A DNA stretch of 13,833 nucleotides from JBDSGC01 sp046594105 (GCA_046594105.1 JBKJQB010000226.1:1-13833); one strand, 5' to 3'; counted from the first letter of the stretch, positions 1-7,329 are shown. Program-made: numbers and translations. Notes: a model not told the origin generated them from the letters alone.

Positions 1-2
1 CT

Positions 3-90
3 TGCCGGCCGGTCCGCCGGCTGCCAGCCGGCGCTGTTCGGCGAGATCCTGCGGGCAGGATGCCCGCGGACCGGCCGGCAGGATGCCGGC
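3..90. repeat. Nested GC-rich inverted-repeat cluster
   Basis: Three perfect hairpins, each with a 7-bp stem and a 3-nt loop, follow one another: 16-22/26-32 (GCCGGCT/AGCCGGC), 51-57/61-67 (GCGGGCA/TGCCCGC) and 74-80/84-90 (GCCGGCA/TGCCGGC). The last two share the loop GGA. In addition, 3-17 (TGCCGGCCGGTCCGC) is a perfect 15-bp inverted repeat of 66-80, so the block can fold either as three small hairpins or as one long arm enclosing the middle. No gene is evident here. It looks like an intergenic repeat element that may continue left of the window. Confidence 0.75.
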
Positions 91-152
91 GCTCCGAAGG
101 CAGCCATTTCCCCAGCGTCGCGATAGAGGTTCATTAGAAGCGAGAGCAATGC

Positions 153-258
153 GTGCGACGCAGCGATTAATGGGTGGGAAAACGGGAGCCTCCCCCTCGA
201 GTGACCTTCTCCCCGCACACGGGGAGAGGGACTCTCGATGGAAGTGCGACGCAGCGAT
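153..258. repeat. 15-bp direct repeat flanking a palindromic element
   Basis: GTGCGACGCAGCGAT occurs at 153-167 and again at 244-258, and weaker similarity continues for about ten more bases after each copy. The two copies bracket the palindromic repeat at 191-240. They may be a duplicated flank left by insertion of the element, or a local duplication. The separation and length do not match a specific insertion sequence that I can name. Confidence 0.55.
191..240 (-). repeat. Dispersed palindromic repeat, copy A
   Basis: The core arms are 205-214 (CCTTCTCCCC) and 221-230 (GGGGAGAGGG) around a 6-nt loop, with one G-T wobble. The flanks TCGAGT and ACTCTCGA extend the pairing imperfectly. The left flank CTCCCCCTCGAG matches the right-hand tail of copies B and C in reverse orientation, so this copy is inverted relative to them and lacks the CCCTCATCCGCC-type tail. 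It lies downstream of the minus-strand gene ending at 331. A further 6-bp hairpin, CGGCGC/GCGCCG, is at 272-277/281-286. Confidence 0.75.
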
Positions 259-330
259 CGATGCTGGGGAACGGCGCGATGCGCCGATGATCTGGCGTGA
301 GAAACGTGCACTCCGTAGCTTTGCGTCTGG

Positions 331-2394
331 TCAGCGGGGCGCTGTCCGGAACAGGCGCTCACGCTCGATGAGACCGTGGGTCATAGCGTTCGCGTGGCGC
401 CGCGCCGTCTCGATCCTCGCAGGCGCGTCCGGATCGTGCAGGAGCACGCTGACCTGCGCTCGCTTGAACAGCGCTAGCGGGTAGGCCGGATGCGAGGGCG
501 CAACGCGATCGAGTGCATCTCTCGCCTCCGGTAGCCTTCCTGCTGCAAGCGAGAGCACCCCGAGCTCGAGATCGTTGCGGAAGGCGGCACCCTGCACCGT
601 GCGGGCACGCTGGAACGACTCAAGGGCCACGGCGGTCTCGCCAAGATTCATGGCCATTTCTGCAGTACGGATCAGTTCCGAGGCAGACGGGGCGCGCATC
701 GTTGCGATCTTCTGTCGGAGCTGAAGCGATTCCGGAAACCTTCCCTGTCGTTCGCGGATCACGGCCAGCGCCTCGATCGGGGGCAGCCGGTCCGGCTCTT
801 CCGCCACGATGCGCTCGAGCAGCGGCACCGCGCTTGCCCAGTCGTTGCCGCGCGCCAGATGAAGCGCCAGGTAGGTACGCACATCCGAGGAGTCGGGTGC
901 GATCGTCTCCGCGCGACGGAAGGCCTCTAACGCCTTCTTCTCGTGTCCCAGCGCGGCGTGCGAAACCGCCAGATGCAGCGCTGCATCGAGGTTGTGTGGA
1001 TCGCTGGCGACAATCGTTTCCAGCAGCGGAATGGCCTGCCCATACTGTTCGCGGACGAACAGACCGGATGCGCGGTCGAGGACGTCGAACATCTTCGCCA
1101 TGTCGATCGGGCGAGGGGCGTCGGCGCGGATTGCTGGCCTGGTCTCCGAGGCGACGTACCCCAGGCTGGCCAGCTTGCGGCGTTCCTCCTCGGTGATGGT
1201 GGCCGTGCCGGTCGCTGGCTTGGTGGACGGGAGCGGATACTCGCGCAGCGAGGCCCGCAGCGGTCGCGAAAGGTTCGCCGTGGCGGCAAGGTCCTGCGTC
1301 TCGGCCGGATCGGCGACCACGTCGTAGACCTCCGTTCTGCCAGCCAGGATTGCTTTGAGCGGCCCTTCGATTGCCATCACCTGCGGCTGCCAGCCGTAGT
1401 CGAGAAACGGTTTCATCGCTTCGCCGAGGACGACTTCGGTGTCCGGCTTGCGAAGGCTGTGGGTTGCATCGAGGCCGGCCCAGTCGAGGATGGTGTGGAA
1501 CACCCGTCGCGTGCTCACCGGTGCTTCCGCTGTGCCCGCGGGCACACCCGGTCCGATCAGTAGCAACGGCACATGCATGGTCGACTGGTAGAGCAGATTG
1601 CCGTGTTGCTGCTCGCCATGATCGCCGAGACCTTCGCCGTGATCGGCCACCACCACGATCGCGGCGTCGTGTCCGGCGCGCTGTTCGAAGGCCTGGGCCA
1701 GCCGTCCCAGTTGCGCATCCATGGAGGCCACCTCCCCGAGGTAGGGATGCGCGGCGTAGCGCGCGCGAAACGGCTCTGGAGGCGTGTATGGATAGTGCGG
1801 ATCGTAGTAGTGGACCCAGACGAACAGGGGACCGGATGCTGGCTGCTGGAGCCAGGCCAGCGCGCGATCCGTAGTCCGCTCGGCACTCCGTTCATTGAGA
1901 CCGGTGGCAAACTCGTCGTCGTAGAGATCGAATCCGCGCGCCAGGCCGAAGCGCCGGGCCAGGGCGAAGGCCGAGACGAACGCCGCGGTGCGATATCCAG
2001 CTTCGTGCAGCCGGGCGGCGAGCACCGCTTGCTGATCGGACAGAAAGCGCCCGTTCTCGTGAACGCCGTGGCCGCCCGGATACAGCCCGGTCATCATCGA
2101 GCTGTGCGAGGCCAGCGTCTGGGGAACCGTTGCGTAGGCCTGCCGGAATCGTCGCCCCCGGCCACAGAGCGCGTTGAAGGCCGGCGTCTCCACCCCTTTC
2201 GCCTCCGGACCGATGGCGTCGGCGCGGGTGGTGTCCAGCGTGACCAGCAGGATCGAAGGGCGAGTCGCGGGAGGGCTGGCGATCGCCGCGGGCGACTCCG
2301 CCGTCTTGCGACAGCCAGAGAGGCTGACGATGGTCGCGAGCGTGATCGTCGTCATCAATCGCGGTGCGCCGCCACGCCGGGAGTGGAAATTCAT
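331..2394 (-). CDS. Sulfatase-like (AP-superfamily) TPR lipoprotein, Thr-type
   Basis: The protein is predicted at 687 residues. The start at 2394 gives an Arg-rich n-region, a hydrophobic stretch and the lipobox LSGC with Cys28, so it should be a lipoprotein on the periplasmic side. Residues 45-400 resemble a sulfatase/alkaline-phosphatase fold: metal Asp54 in LDTTRAD, the DPHYPY motif with His200, Asp251-His252 in ADHGEG, and His264. At the position where sulfatases have Cys/Ser-x-Pro-x-Arg it reads T93-L-A-S-H, so formylglycine cannot form; Thr as nucleophile recalls phosphoethanolamine transferases. A KLASLGYV linker precedes TPR-like helices from about residue 430 to the end. It is paralogous in architecture to the gene at 3811 and divergent from spmA. 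The substrate is unknown. An in-frame GTG at 2397 directly precedes the chosen ATG, and a longer open frame upstream overlaps spmA and looks fortuitous. Confidence 0.85.
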   Translation of the reverse strand: MNFHSRRGGAPRLMTTITLATIVSLSGCRKTAESPAAIASPPATRPSILLVTLDTTRADAIGPEAKGVETPAFNALCGRGRRFRQAYATVPQTLASHSSMMTGLYPGGHGVHENGRFLSDQQAVLAARLHEAGYRTAAFVSAFALARRFGLARGFDLYDDEFATGLNERSAERTTDRALAWLQQPASGPLFVWVHYYDPHYPYTPPEPFRARYAAHPYLGEVASMDAQLGRLAQAFEQRAGHDAAIVVVADHGEGLGDHGEQQHGNLLYQSTMHVPLLLIGPGVPAGTAEAPVSTRRVFHTILDWAGLDATHSLRKPDTEVVLGEAMKPFLDYGWQPQVMAIEGPLKAILAGRTEVYDVVADPAETQDLAATANLSRPLRASLREYPLPSTKPATGTATITEEERRKLASLGYVASETRPAIRADAPRPIDMAKMFDVLDRASGLFVREQYGQAIPLLETIVASDPHNLDAALHLAVSHAALGHEKKALEAFRRAETIAPDSSDVRTYLALHLARGNDWASAVPLLERIVAEEPDRLPPIEALAVIRERQGRFPESLQLRQKIATMRAPSASELIRTAEMAMNLGETAVALESFQRARTVQGAAFRNDLELGVLSLAAGRLPEARDALDRVAPSHPAYPLALFKRAQVSVLLHDPDAPARIETARRHANAMTHGLIERERLFRTAPR

Positions 2395-2400
2395 CACGCC

Positions 2401-2406
2401 ATGATC
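2401..2406 (-). promoter_or_regulatory. Possible -10 element of the minus-strand sulfatase-like gene
   Basis: On the minus strand GATCAT lies exactly 6 bp before the ATG at 2394. This is the same spacing as the clearer hexamers before spmA and the gene at 3811. It matches only four of six consensus bases and no -35 is evident, so it is the weakest member of the set. No Shine-Dalgarno precedes the start. Confidence 0.25.
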
Positions 2407-2461
2407 GCCTGATCGCCGCGTTTTTGCTTGCGATCGAGTCGAACGTTCAGGAGACCACACG

Positions 2462-2475
2462 CAGACAAGCGCGTC
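2462..2475 (+). promoter_or_regulatory. Shared upstream motif, copy 1
   Basis: CAGACAAGCGCGTC lies 37-50 bp before spmA, inside the divergent spacer. A near-identical copy with one difference (CAGACAAGAGCGTC) lies at 3712-3725, upstream of the second sulfatase-like gene. Sharing between two promoter regions of a functionally linked block suggests a possible operator, but only two copies are seen and it may be coincidence. Confidence 0.25.
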
Positions 2476-2499
2476 CTCGCCGCCCACTGACGTCCGCCG

Positions 2500-2505
2500 T
2501 ACAAT
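2500..2505 (+). promoter_or_regulatory. Putative -10 element giving leaderless spmA mRNA
   Basis: TACAAT matches the -10 consensus at five of six bases and ends 6 bp before the ATG at 2512. Transcription would then begin at or next to the start codon. There is no Shine-Dalgarno between them and no recognisable -35 at the usual distance. Confidence 0.45.
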
Positions 2506-2511
2506 CCCTGC

Positions 2512-3156
2512 ATGCTGAATTACATCTGGTTCGGTCTGCTGGCCATCGCGCTGGTGGTGACGATTTTTACCGGGAACGCCGCCGCTGTGACCAAAGCCTC
2601 CGTCGATTCGGCGAAGACAGCCGTGGAGATTTCTCTCGGGCTGATCGGGATCATGACGCTCTGGCTGGGCATCATGCGCGTCGCCGAGCGTGCCGGGCTG
2701 GTGACCTTTCTCAGCAAGTTGCTCCGGCCGTTCCGGCGCCTGCTCTTTCCTGACGTACCCCCCGACCACCCCGCCATCGGCGCGATGATCATGAACCTCG
2801 CGGCGAACATGCTCGGGCTCTCCAACGCTGCGACGCCGCTGGGAATCAAGGCCATGGAGGAGCTGCAGTCGCTGAATCCGGACAAGGAGACGGCCTCGAA
2901 CGCCATGGCCACGTTCATGGTGCTCAACACCGCCGGGATCCAGCTCATCCCCACAACGATCATCGGCGTGCTCGCTGCAGCAGGCTCCAGGGCGCCGACG
3001 GCGATCATTCCCACCACGCTCGTGTCGACGATCTGCGGTGCCATCGCTGCGGTGACGACCGCGAAACTGTTGCAGAGATTCACCGGGGGAGGGACGCCGC
3101 CGTCACCGATGGCCATCCCCGCCGCTTCGACGGATCCGGACGAGGTGCTCCAGTGA
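2512..3156 (+). CDS. spmA: SpmA-like nucleoside-recognition (Gate) domain membrane protein
   Basis: The product is 214 residues long, slightly longer than the Bacillus SpmA as I recall it (about 196). It has an N-terminal transmembrane segment (residues 1-20), further hydrophobic segments, and the family signature around residues 95-160: NLAANMLGLSNAATPLG, then KAMEELQSLNP, then ASNAMATFMVLNTAG and LIPTTIIGVLAAAGS. This is the Gate/nucleoside-recognition family (SpmA). In Bacillus, SpmA and SpmB act together in dehydration of the spore core; in non-sporulating bacteria the role is unknown and is generally taken to be transport. It overlaps spmB by 4 bp (GTGA), so the two are translationally coupled. 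The start is set by a TACAAT hexamer immediately upstream. The Pro/Thr-rich tail after residue 190 looks cytosolic or disordered. Confidence 0.9.
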   Translation: MLNYIWFGLLAIALVVTIFTGNAAAVTKASVDSAKTAVEISLGLIGIMTLWLGIMRVAERAGLVTFLSKLLRPFRRLLFPDVPPDHPAIGAMIMNLAANMLGLSNAATPLGIKAMEELQSLNPDKETASNAMATFMVLNTAGIQLIPTTIIGVLAAAGSRAPTAIIPTTLVSTICGAIAAVTTAKLLQRFTGGGTPPSPMAIPAASTDPDEVLQ

Positions 3157-3689
3157 TCCGCGAGACCCTGCAGGCTGTGGCGAACTGGGCCATCCCCGTG
3201 CTGGTGGTCGGCATCGCGTTCATCGGCGTCCTGCGCGGGCTGAAGGTCTACGACGTATTCATCGAAGGAGCGAAGGAAGGCTTTCAGGTGGCCATCCGCA
3301 TCATCCCCTTCCTGGTGGGGATCCTCGTGGCAATCGGGATGTTCCGCGCCTCGGGGGCAATGGGCATGTTGACCGAAGCGCTACGTCCTGCGATGAGTCG
3401 CATCGGCTTTCCGGCGGAGCTCTTTCCGCTGGTGATTCTGCGAACCCTCTCCGGCAGCGGCTCGCTCGCCCTGACCACCGACGTGATCAAGCAGTACGGC
3501 CCCGACTCCATGCTCTCCCGCATGGCGGCGACGCTCTACGGCAGCTCCGAGACGCTGTTCTACGTACTGGCCGTCTACTTTGGCGCCGTCGGCGTGACCA
3601 AGACCCGTCACGTCATCCCCTCGGCGCTGGTCGGCGATCTGGTGGCCGCCATCGTCGCCGTGGCCATCTGCACCTGGATGTTCGCGTAG
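3153..3689 (+). CDS. spmB: SpmB-like nucleoside-recognition (Gate) domain membrane protein
   Basis: The product is 178 residues, the typical SpmB length. Translation begins at a GTG that overlaps the spmA stop (GTGA at 3153-3156). Family signatures are visible in order: GLKVYDVFIEGAKEGFQVAIRI near residues 29-50, LVAIGMFRASGAM, FPLVILRTLSGSGSLALTTD near 90-110, KQYGPDSMLSRMAATLYGSSET, and FYVLAVYFGAVGVTKTRH near 130-150. These surround four to five hydrophobic membrane segments. It is the obligate partner of SpmA and probably forms one membrane complex with it, as suggested by fused SpmA-SpmB proteins known in other phyla. Nothing else in the window suggests sporulation, so a spore role is unlikely here. 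The transported or sensed molecule is unknown. Confidence 0.9.
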   Translation: MIRETLQAVANWAIPVLVVGIAFIGVLRGLKVYDVFIEGAKEGFQVAIRIIPFLVGILVAIGMFRASGAMGMLTEALRPAMSRIGFPAELFPLVILRTLSGSGSLALTTDVIKQYGPDSMLSRMAATLYGSSETLFYVLAVYFGAVGVTKTRHVIPSALVGDLVAAIVAVAICTWMFA

Positions 3690-3711
3690 ACGGCAGCGAG
3701 CCCGGGGATCA

Positions 3712-3725
3712 CAGACAAGAGCGTC
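3712..3725 (+). promoter_or_regulatory. Shared upstream motif, copy 2
   Basis: CAGACAAGAGCGTC differs at one base from 2462-2475. It lies 86-99 bp before the GTG at 3811, just after the end of spmB. The distance to the start codon differs from that in copy 1, which weakens the case for an operator. Confidence 0.25.
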
Positions 3726-3798
3726 AGTGCTCGTTGGAAGCGCAGTGCGATCCGTCCTCTGAGCCCGCCTGTTGCGGCCACAGAATCATCCGTTTCGC

Positions 3799-3804
3799 TA
3801 CACT
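3799..3804 (+). promoter_or_regulatory. Putative -10 element giving a leaderless mRNA for the gene at 3811
   Basis: TACACT ends 6 bp before the GTG at 3811, the same spacing as TACAAT before spmA. No Shine-Dalgarno is visible. It supports an independent promoter for this gene in the 121-bp gap after spmB, and it supports GTG 3811 over the in-frame TTG at 3772. Confidence 0.4.
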
Positions 3805-3810
3805 GCCGCG

Positions 3811-5907
3811 GTGATCCGAACGTGCCGCCTGGCCACCGTTGCACTCCTCGCACTTGGCATCGTGTCGTGCTCGAAAGCGAGGGAGAAGGCCTACCCCCAT
3901 TCGCCGGTGATTCTGATCTCCATCGATACGCTGCGCTCTGATCATCTTCCGGCGTACGGCTACCGCGGGGTGGAGACGCCGGCTCTGGATGCCCTGCGCC
4001 GCGATTCGATTCTGTTCGAACGCGCCTACAGCCATTGCCCCTTGACCCTGCCGTCGCATCTCTCCATCCTCACCGGACTGCTGCCGACCGAACATGGCGT
4101 CCGCAACAACATCGGCTACCGGTTCGAGCGGGGGAAGCATCGCACGCTCGCCGCGGTGTTGCGCGCGAACGGGTACCGCACCGGCGCGGCGGTGTCGTCT
4201 TACGTCCTTCGCTCCGACACCGGCATCGACGACGGGTTCGATTTCTACGAAGACAGCATCCCGGTGGCGGCGGCGGGAGCAGCGAGCGAACACCAGCGTT
4301 CCGGCGGCGAAACGCTCCAGTCCGCAAAGAGATGGATCGGCCAGAACGCCACGCAACCGTTCTTCTTTTTCCTGCACATCTACGAGCCGCATGCTCCGTA
4401 CGAGCCGCCGGAACCCTTCCGCAGCCGGTACCGTGATCCCTACGATGGAGAGATCGCCACAGCCGATGCCATCGTCGGACAGTTCCTGACGCAACTGAAG
4501 TCTCTGAAGGTCTACGATCGCGCCACGATCATTTTTCTCTCCGATCATGGGGAGGGGCTCTGGCAGCATGGCGAAGACCAGCACGGGATTCTGCTCTATC
4601 GCGAGGCCCTGCAGGTACCCCTGTTCATCAAGCTTCCCGCCGGTCAGGCCGGGGGTTCGAGGGTCAGCCGGCCGGTGGCCCTTCGCGATGTGTTCCCGAC
4701 GGTTCTCTCCCTGACGGGACTGGAACAGAGTTCCCGCTCTCTCCTGCGCACCGATGCTCCTGCCAGCTCGATTTACTCGGAGACGCTTTACCCGAGGCTT
4801 CATCTGGGGTGGAGCGAGCTGCGATCGCTGATCGGCGAACGCTTCCAGTACATCGAAGGGCCGAAGCCCGAACTCTATGACATCGTGGCCGATTCGTCGG
4901 AGCGACACGATCTGGCTGGGACGGAACGCCGGCAGTCAGCAGCGATGCGCAAGGAACTCGCGCAGGTTCCCTCCGCGGTCACCGCGCTGCAGCCGATCGA
5001 TCGGGAGGAAGCGGCCAAACTGGCGGCGCTCGGATACGTCGGCACGCCGAAAAACCGCTCCGGGCCGCTGCCGAATCCTCGCGACGTCATCGGCCAGATC
5101 GCGGAGATCAAGAAGGGATTTCACCTCGCCGACGAGGAACGCTACGACGAAGCGATCGCGCACTTTCGAATCCTGCTGGCCGGCAATCCCGATCTCGCCG
5201 ATGTCCGTTCCAGGCTGGGAGAGATCCTCGTCGAGACCAGCCGCACCGAAGAAGCGATTGTGCTGTACAAGGCGGCGCTGACTCACGCGGAACGCTTTTC
5301 TCCCGATCTCGCACTGGCCCTCGGCTTCGCCCACCTGCGCGCGCATCAACCAAAGGAGGCCATCGCCAACGCGGAGCTGGCCATGCAGATGAATCCGCGG
5401 GAAACGCACGAGCTGCTCGCACGCGCCTGGGCCCAGTCAGGCGATTTTGCGCAGGCGGAGCAACAGGCGCGGCAGGCCATCGTGGCTGGCGACCGGCAGC
5501 CCTCGTCGATTCTGCTGCTCGGCGAGGTGCAACGCGATGCGGGCAATTATCAGGGCTCGCTGGCGACGATCGTCGAAGCGGAGCGCCGGGCCAATGATCT
5601 CGAAGTCCCGCATCTCTACGGGATCGATTACCTGCGCGGCGACGTCCTGGCGCGCCTCGACCGTGTCGACGAAGCGCGGGTAGCCTACCGCCGGGAGATC
5701 GAACACTCACCCCAACACCTGCAGTCCTACGCGAACCTCGCCGTGATCGATTTCATCATCGGGAAGCGGGCAGAAGGAGAGGCCATCCTCGGAGAAATGG
5801 CGCGACGGAATCCGCATCGCGGTGCCTACCTTCTGGCGGCGAAAACGCTCGATGCGCTGGGCGATCGATCGGGCGCCGCGCGCTGGCGATCGCGCGCCAC
5901 GCCTTGA
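3811..5907 (+). CDS. Sulfatase-like (AP-superfamily) TPR lipoprotein, Thr-type
   Basis: The protein is predicted at 698 residues. The GTG start at 3811 gives a short signal peptide with lipobox IVSC (Cys20). The hydrolase domain (about 30-400) shows Asp39 in SIDTLRSD, an EPHAPYEPPEPF motif, Asp245-His246 in SDHGEG and His258. The nucleophile region reads T79-L-P-S-H, so Thr replaces the formylglycine-forming Cys/Ser. By family logic this argues for phospho-transfer or phosphodiester chemistry over sulfate ester hydrolysis. A KLAALGYVG linker near 410 leads into TPR-type helical repeats from about 432 to the end, with characteristic alanine- and glycine-containing helix pairs. The protein should sit lipid-anchored in the envelope. 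It has the same architecture as the gene ending at 331, and the two flank spmAB. Its 3' end faces the permease, with a palindromic repeat between them. The substrate is unknown. Confidence 0.88.
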   Translation: MIRTCRLATVALLALGIVSCSKAREKAYPHSPVILISIDTLRSDHLPAYGYRGVETPALDALRRDSILFERAYSHCPLTLPSHLSILTGLLPTEHGVRNNIGYRFERGKHRTLAAVLRANGYRTGAAVSSYVLRSDTGIDDGFDFYEDSIPVAAAGAASEHQRSGGETLQSAKRWIGQNATQPFFFFLHIYEPHAPYEPPEPFRSRYRDPYDGEIATADAIVGQFLTQLKSLKVYDRATIIFLSDHGEGLWQHGEDQHGILLYREALQVPLFIKLPAGQAGGSRVSRPVALRDVFPTVLSLTGLEQSSRSLLRTDAPASSIYSETLYPRLHLGWSELRSLIGERFQYIEGPKPELYDIVADSSERHDLAGTERRQSAAMRKELAQVPSAVTALQPIDREEAAKLAALGYVGTPKNRSGPLPNPRDVIGQIAEIKKGFHLADEERYDEAIAHFRILLAGNPDLADVRSRLGEILVETSRTEEAIVLYKAALTHAERFSPDLALALGFAHLRAHQPKEAIANAELAMQMNPRETHELLARAWAQSGDFAQAEQQARQAIVAGDRQPSSILLLGEVQRDAGNYQGSLATIVEAERRANDLEVPHLYGIDYLRGDVLARLDRVDEARVAYRREIEHSPQHLQSYANLAVIDFIIGKRAEGEAILGEMARRNPHRGAYLLAAKTLDALGDRSGAARWRSRATP

Positions 5908-5936
5908 GGGACGGCTCTATCGCTGGAAACCGGGGG

Positions 5937-5996
5937 CCCTCATCCGCCTTCGGCACCTTCTCCCCATGCGCGGGGAGAAGGGCTCTCGAGGGGGAG
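5937..5996 (+). repeat. Dispersed palindromic repeat, copy B
   Basis: A CCCTCATCCGCCTTCGGCA tail leads into arms 5956-5965 (CCTTCTCCCC) and 5972-5981 (GGGGAGAAGG), a perfect 10-bp stem with a 6-nt loop, followed by a CTCTCGAGGGGGAG tail. It lies between the converging ends of the genes at 5907 and 6014. It could act there as a transcription end or mRNA-stabilising hairpin, although there is no T-tract. Confidence 0.85.
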
Positions 5997-6013
5997 TTCG
6001 GGCGGAGAGGCTT

Positions 6014-7318
6014 CTACGCCACCCGCTCCGTTGTCTGCTCCGGTCCGGCCACTGCGTAGAGTCCCGCGCCCACTCCCAGTGCAATCGCTGCGGCCAGGAA
6101 GTTCCAGCGATTCAACGTGAGGAACAGCGCGAGTGAGATGACCGTGCCGAGGATGGGCATGATCAGGCCGGGGGTTCGGAAGCCCTCGTTGAGTTTCCGA
6201 AGCCGCGGAACCGCAGCGCAGGTGAACAGGTAAGTGGTCAGCCGGGCGATGGCGGACATCATGGCCAGCTTGGCAAACGAGCCGGCCAGCGCCAGCACGA
6301 TGGCGAACGCCACATGAATGGCGATGGCCATGCCGGGGGTACGGAAAGTCTCATGCACACGACTCAGAAAGCGTAGACGTGGGCGGCCGAGCGACAGCGC
6401 GTACAACATGCGCGAGCCTTCCAGGACAGTCCCGGAATTCGTTCCGGCCATCGAGAGCAACGCGCCGAGGGTCACCACCAGGGTGCCCACGCCGCCGACC
6501 AGAGAGGCTGCGGCATCGGCGATGGGGGTGGCCGTTTTCGAGAGGTCAGGCAGAGCGGACATCGCTCCGAGCTGGGCCAGCACGTAGATGGCAGCGATGG
6601 CCAGCGTGCCCACCAGCAGCGCGCCGGGCAGGTCGCGCCGAGGATTGCGGAACTCGCCCGCCGGCACGCCCATGTTTTCGAAGCCGGCGTAGGCGAACAA
6701 CATGAATAGCGCGGCGGCGCTCCAGTCGGTGCCCGGGCCAGGAAGCGTCATCGACGCCGGGATGGGATTGTGGCGCCAGGCGACCAGAGCGACCACGATG
6801 AATCCCACCAGCGGAATCAGCTTTCCGAAGGTGAAGACGTAGATGGACGCCGCACCGTATTTCACGCCGGCGTAGTGGATTCCGGCGAGGATCAGCAGCG
6901 AGCCGACGATGATCGCGGCGCGCGCTCCTCCCTGGCCAAGGGGGGTATAGAGCCGCGCCAGCGAAACCACGAAGCCGTTAGAGAGAGAAGCCAGCGACGT
7001 CACACGCGCCAGCCAGTTCATCCAGCCCGTCTCGAAACCGATGAAGTCGCCGAACGCCGTCTTCGCATACAGGTACGCCCCGCCCGGCTCACTGAAGTGA
7101 CTGGAAGCCTCGGCGAAGCAGAGCACCAGGATGAAGACCGGCAGCGCGAAGATCAGAGGAGCCCAGAGCGAAAAGGGACCGAGAAGCTTGTAGGACTCGG
7201 TGGGCAGGAGGAAGACACCACTTCCCACCACGGCGTTGATGCACATCGCCACCAGGCCCCAGAAACCGATGGTGCGTACCAACTTCCCTGTCTGTGTGTG
7301 GTGCGTGGTCTCGGTCAT
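6014..7318 (-). CDS. APC-family amino-acid permease
   Basis: The product has 434 residues and about twelve hydrophobic segments. The APC-family TM1 signature GSGVFLLP is at residues 32-39, and the following region EPGGAYLYAKTAFG then GFETGWMNWLARV is typical of amino-acid/polyamine/organocation permeases. It probably imports or exchanges an amino acid across the inner membrane; the substrate cannot be told from sequence. The ATG at 7318 is preceded at the right distance by a strong GGGAGG ribosome site, unlike the apparently leaderless genes nearby. It is on the same strand as and downstream of the deacylase and lysA genes, but a 222-bp spacer with a palindromic repeat intervenes, so co-transcription is uncertain. 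The C-terminus ends in a short polar tail. Confidence 0.9.
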   Translation of the reverse strand: MTETTHHTQTGKLVRTIGFWGLVAMCINAVVGSGVFLLPTESYKLLGPFSLWAPLIFALPVFILVLCFAEASSHFSEPGGAYLYAKTAFGDFIGFETGWMNWLARVTSLASLSNGFVVSLARLYTPLGQGGARAAIIVGSLLILAGIHYAGVKYGAASIYVFTFGKLIPLVGFIVVALVAWRHNPIPASMTLPGPGTDWSAAALFMLFAYAGFENMGVPAGEFRNPRRDLPGALLVGTLAIAAIYVLAQLGAMSALPDLSKTATPIADAAASLVGGVGTLVVTLGALLSMAGTNSGTVLEGSRMLYALSLGRPRLRFLSRVHETFRTPGMAIAIHVAFAIVLALAGSFAKLAMMSAIARLTTYLFTCAAVPRLRKLNEGFRTPGLIMPILGTVISLALFLTLNRWNFLAAAIALGVGAGLYAVAGPEQTTERVA

Positions 7319-7323
7319 GGGGT

Positions 7324-7329
7324 CCTCCC
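7324..7329 (-). promoter_or_regulatory. Strong Shine-Dalgarno of the permease gene
   Basis: On the minus strand GGGAGG lies 5 bp before the ATG at 7318. It fixes the start and shows that this genome uses conventional ribosome sites alongside the start codons that lack them. Confidence 0.75.

Noticed and set aside
2..484. A 160-codon plus-strand open frame at the left edge
   Set aside because: It runs through hairpin repeats and into the 3' end of the minus-strand sulfatase-like gene. The translation is Arg/Ser-rich with no family features, as expected for a GC-rich shadow frame.
2395..2769. N-terminal extension of the minus-strand sulfatase-like gene to 2769
   Set aside because: The extra 125 residues overlap spmA, are low-complexity and hydrophilic, and would bury an obvious lipoprotein signal peptide that starts at 2394.
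3772..3810. TTG start at 3772 for the second sulfatase-like gene
   Set aside because: The GTG at 3811 gives a compact lipoprotein signal with Cys20 and has a -10-like hexamer in front. The added 13 residues are not signal-like.
3724..4908. A 394-codon minus-strand frame opposite the second sulfatase-like gene
   Set aside because: It is antisense to a gene with clear catalytic motifs, and its translation is charged and without domains.
5956..5981. Copy B as a classical intrinsic terminator
   Set aside because: The stem is strong but no T-tract follows on either strand, and the same element appears in positions that are not gene ends. Any terminator role is secondary.
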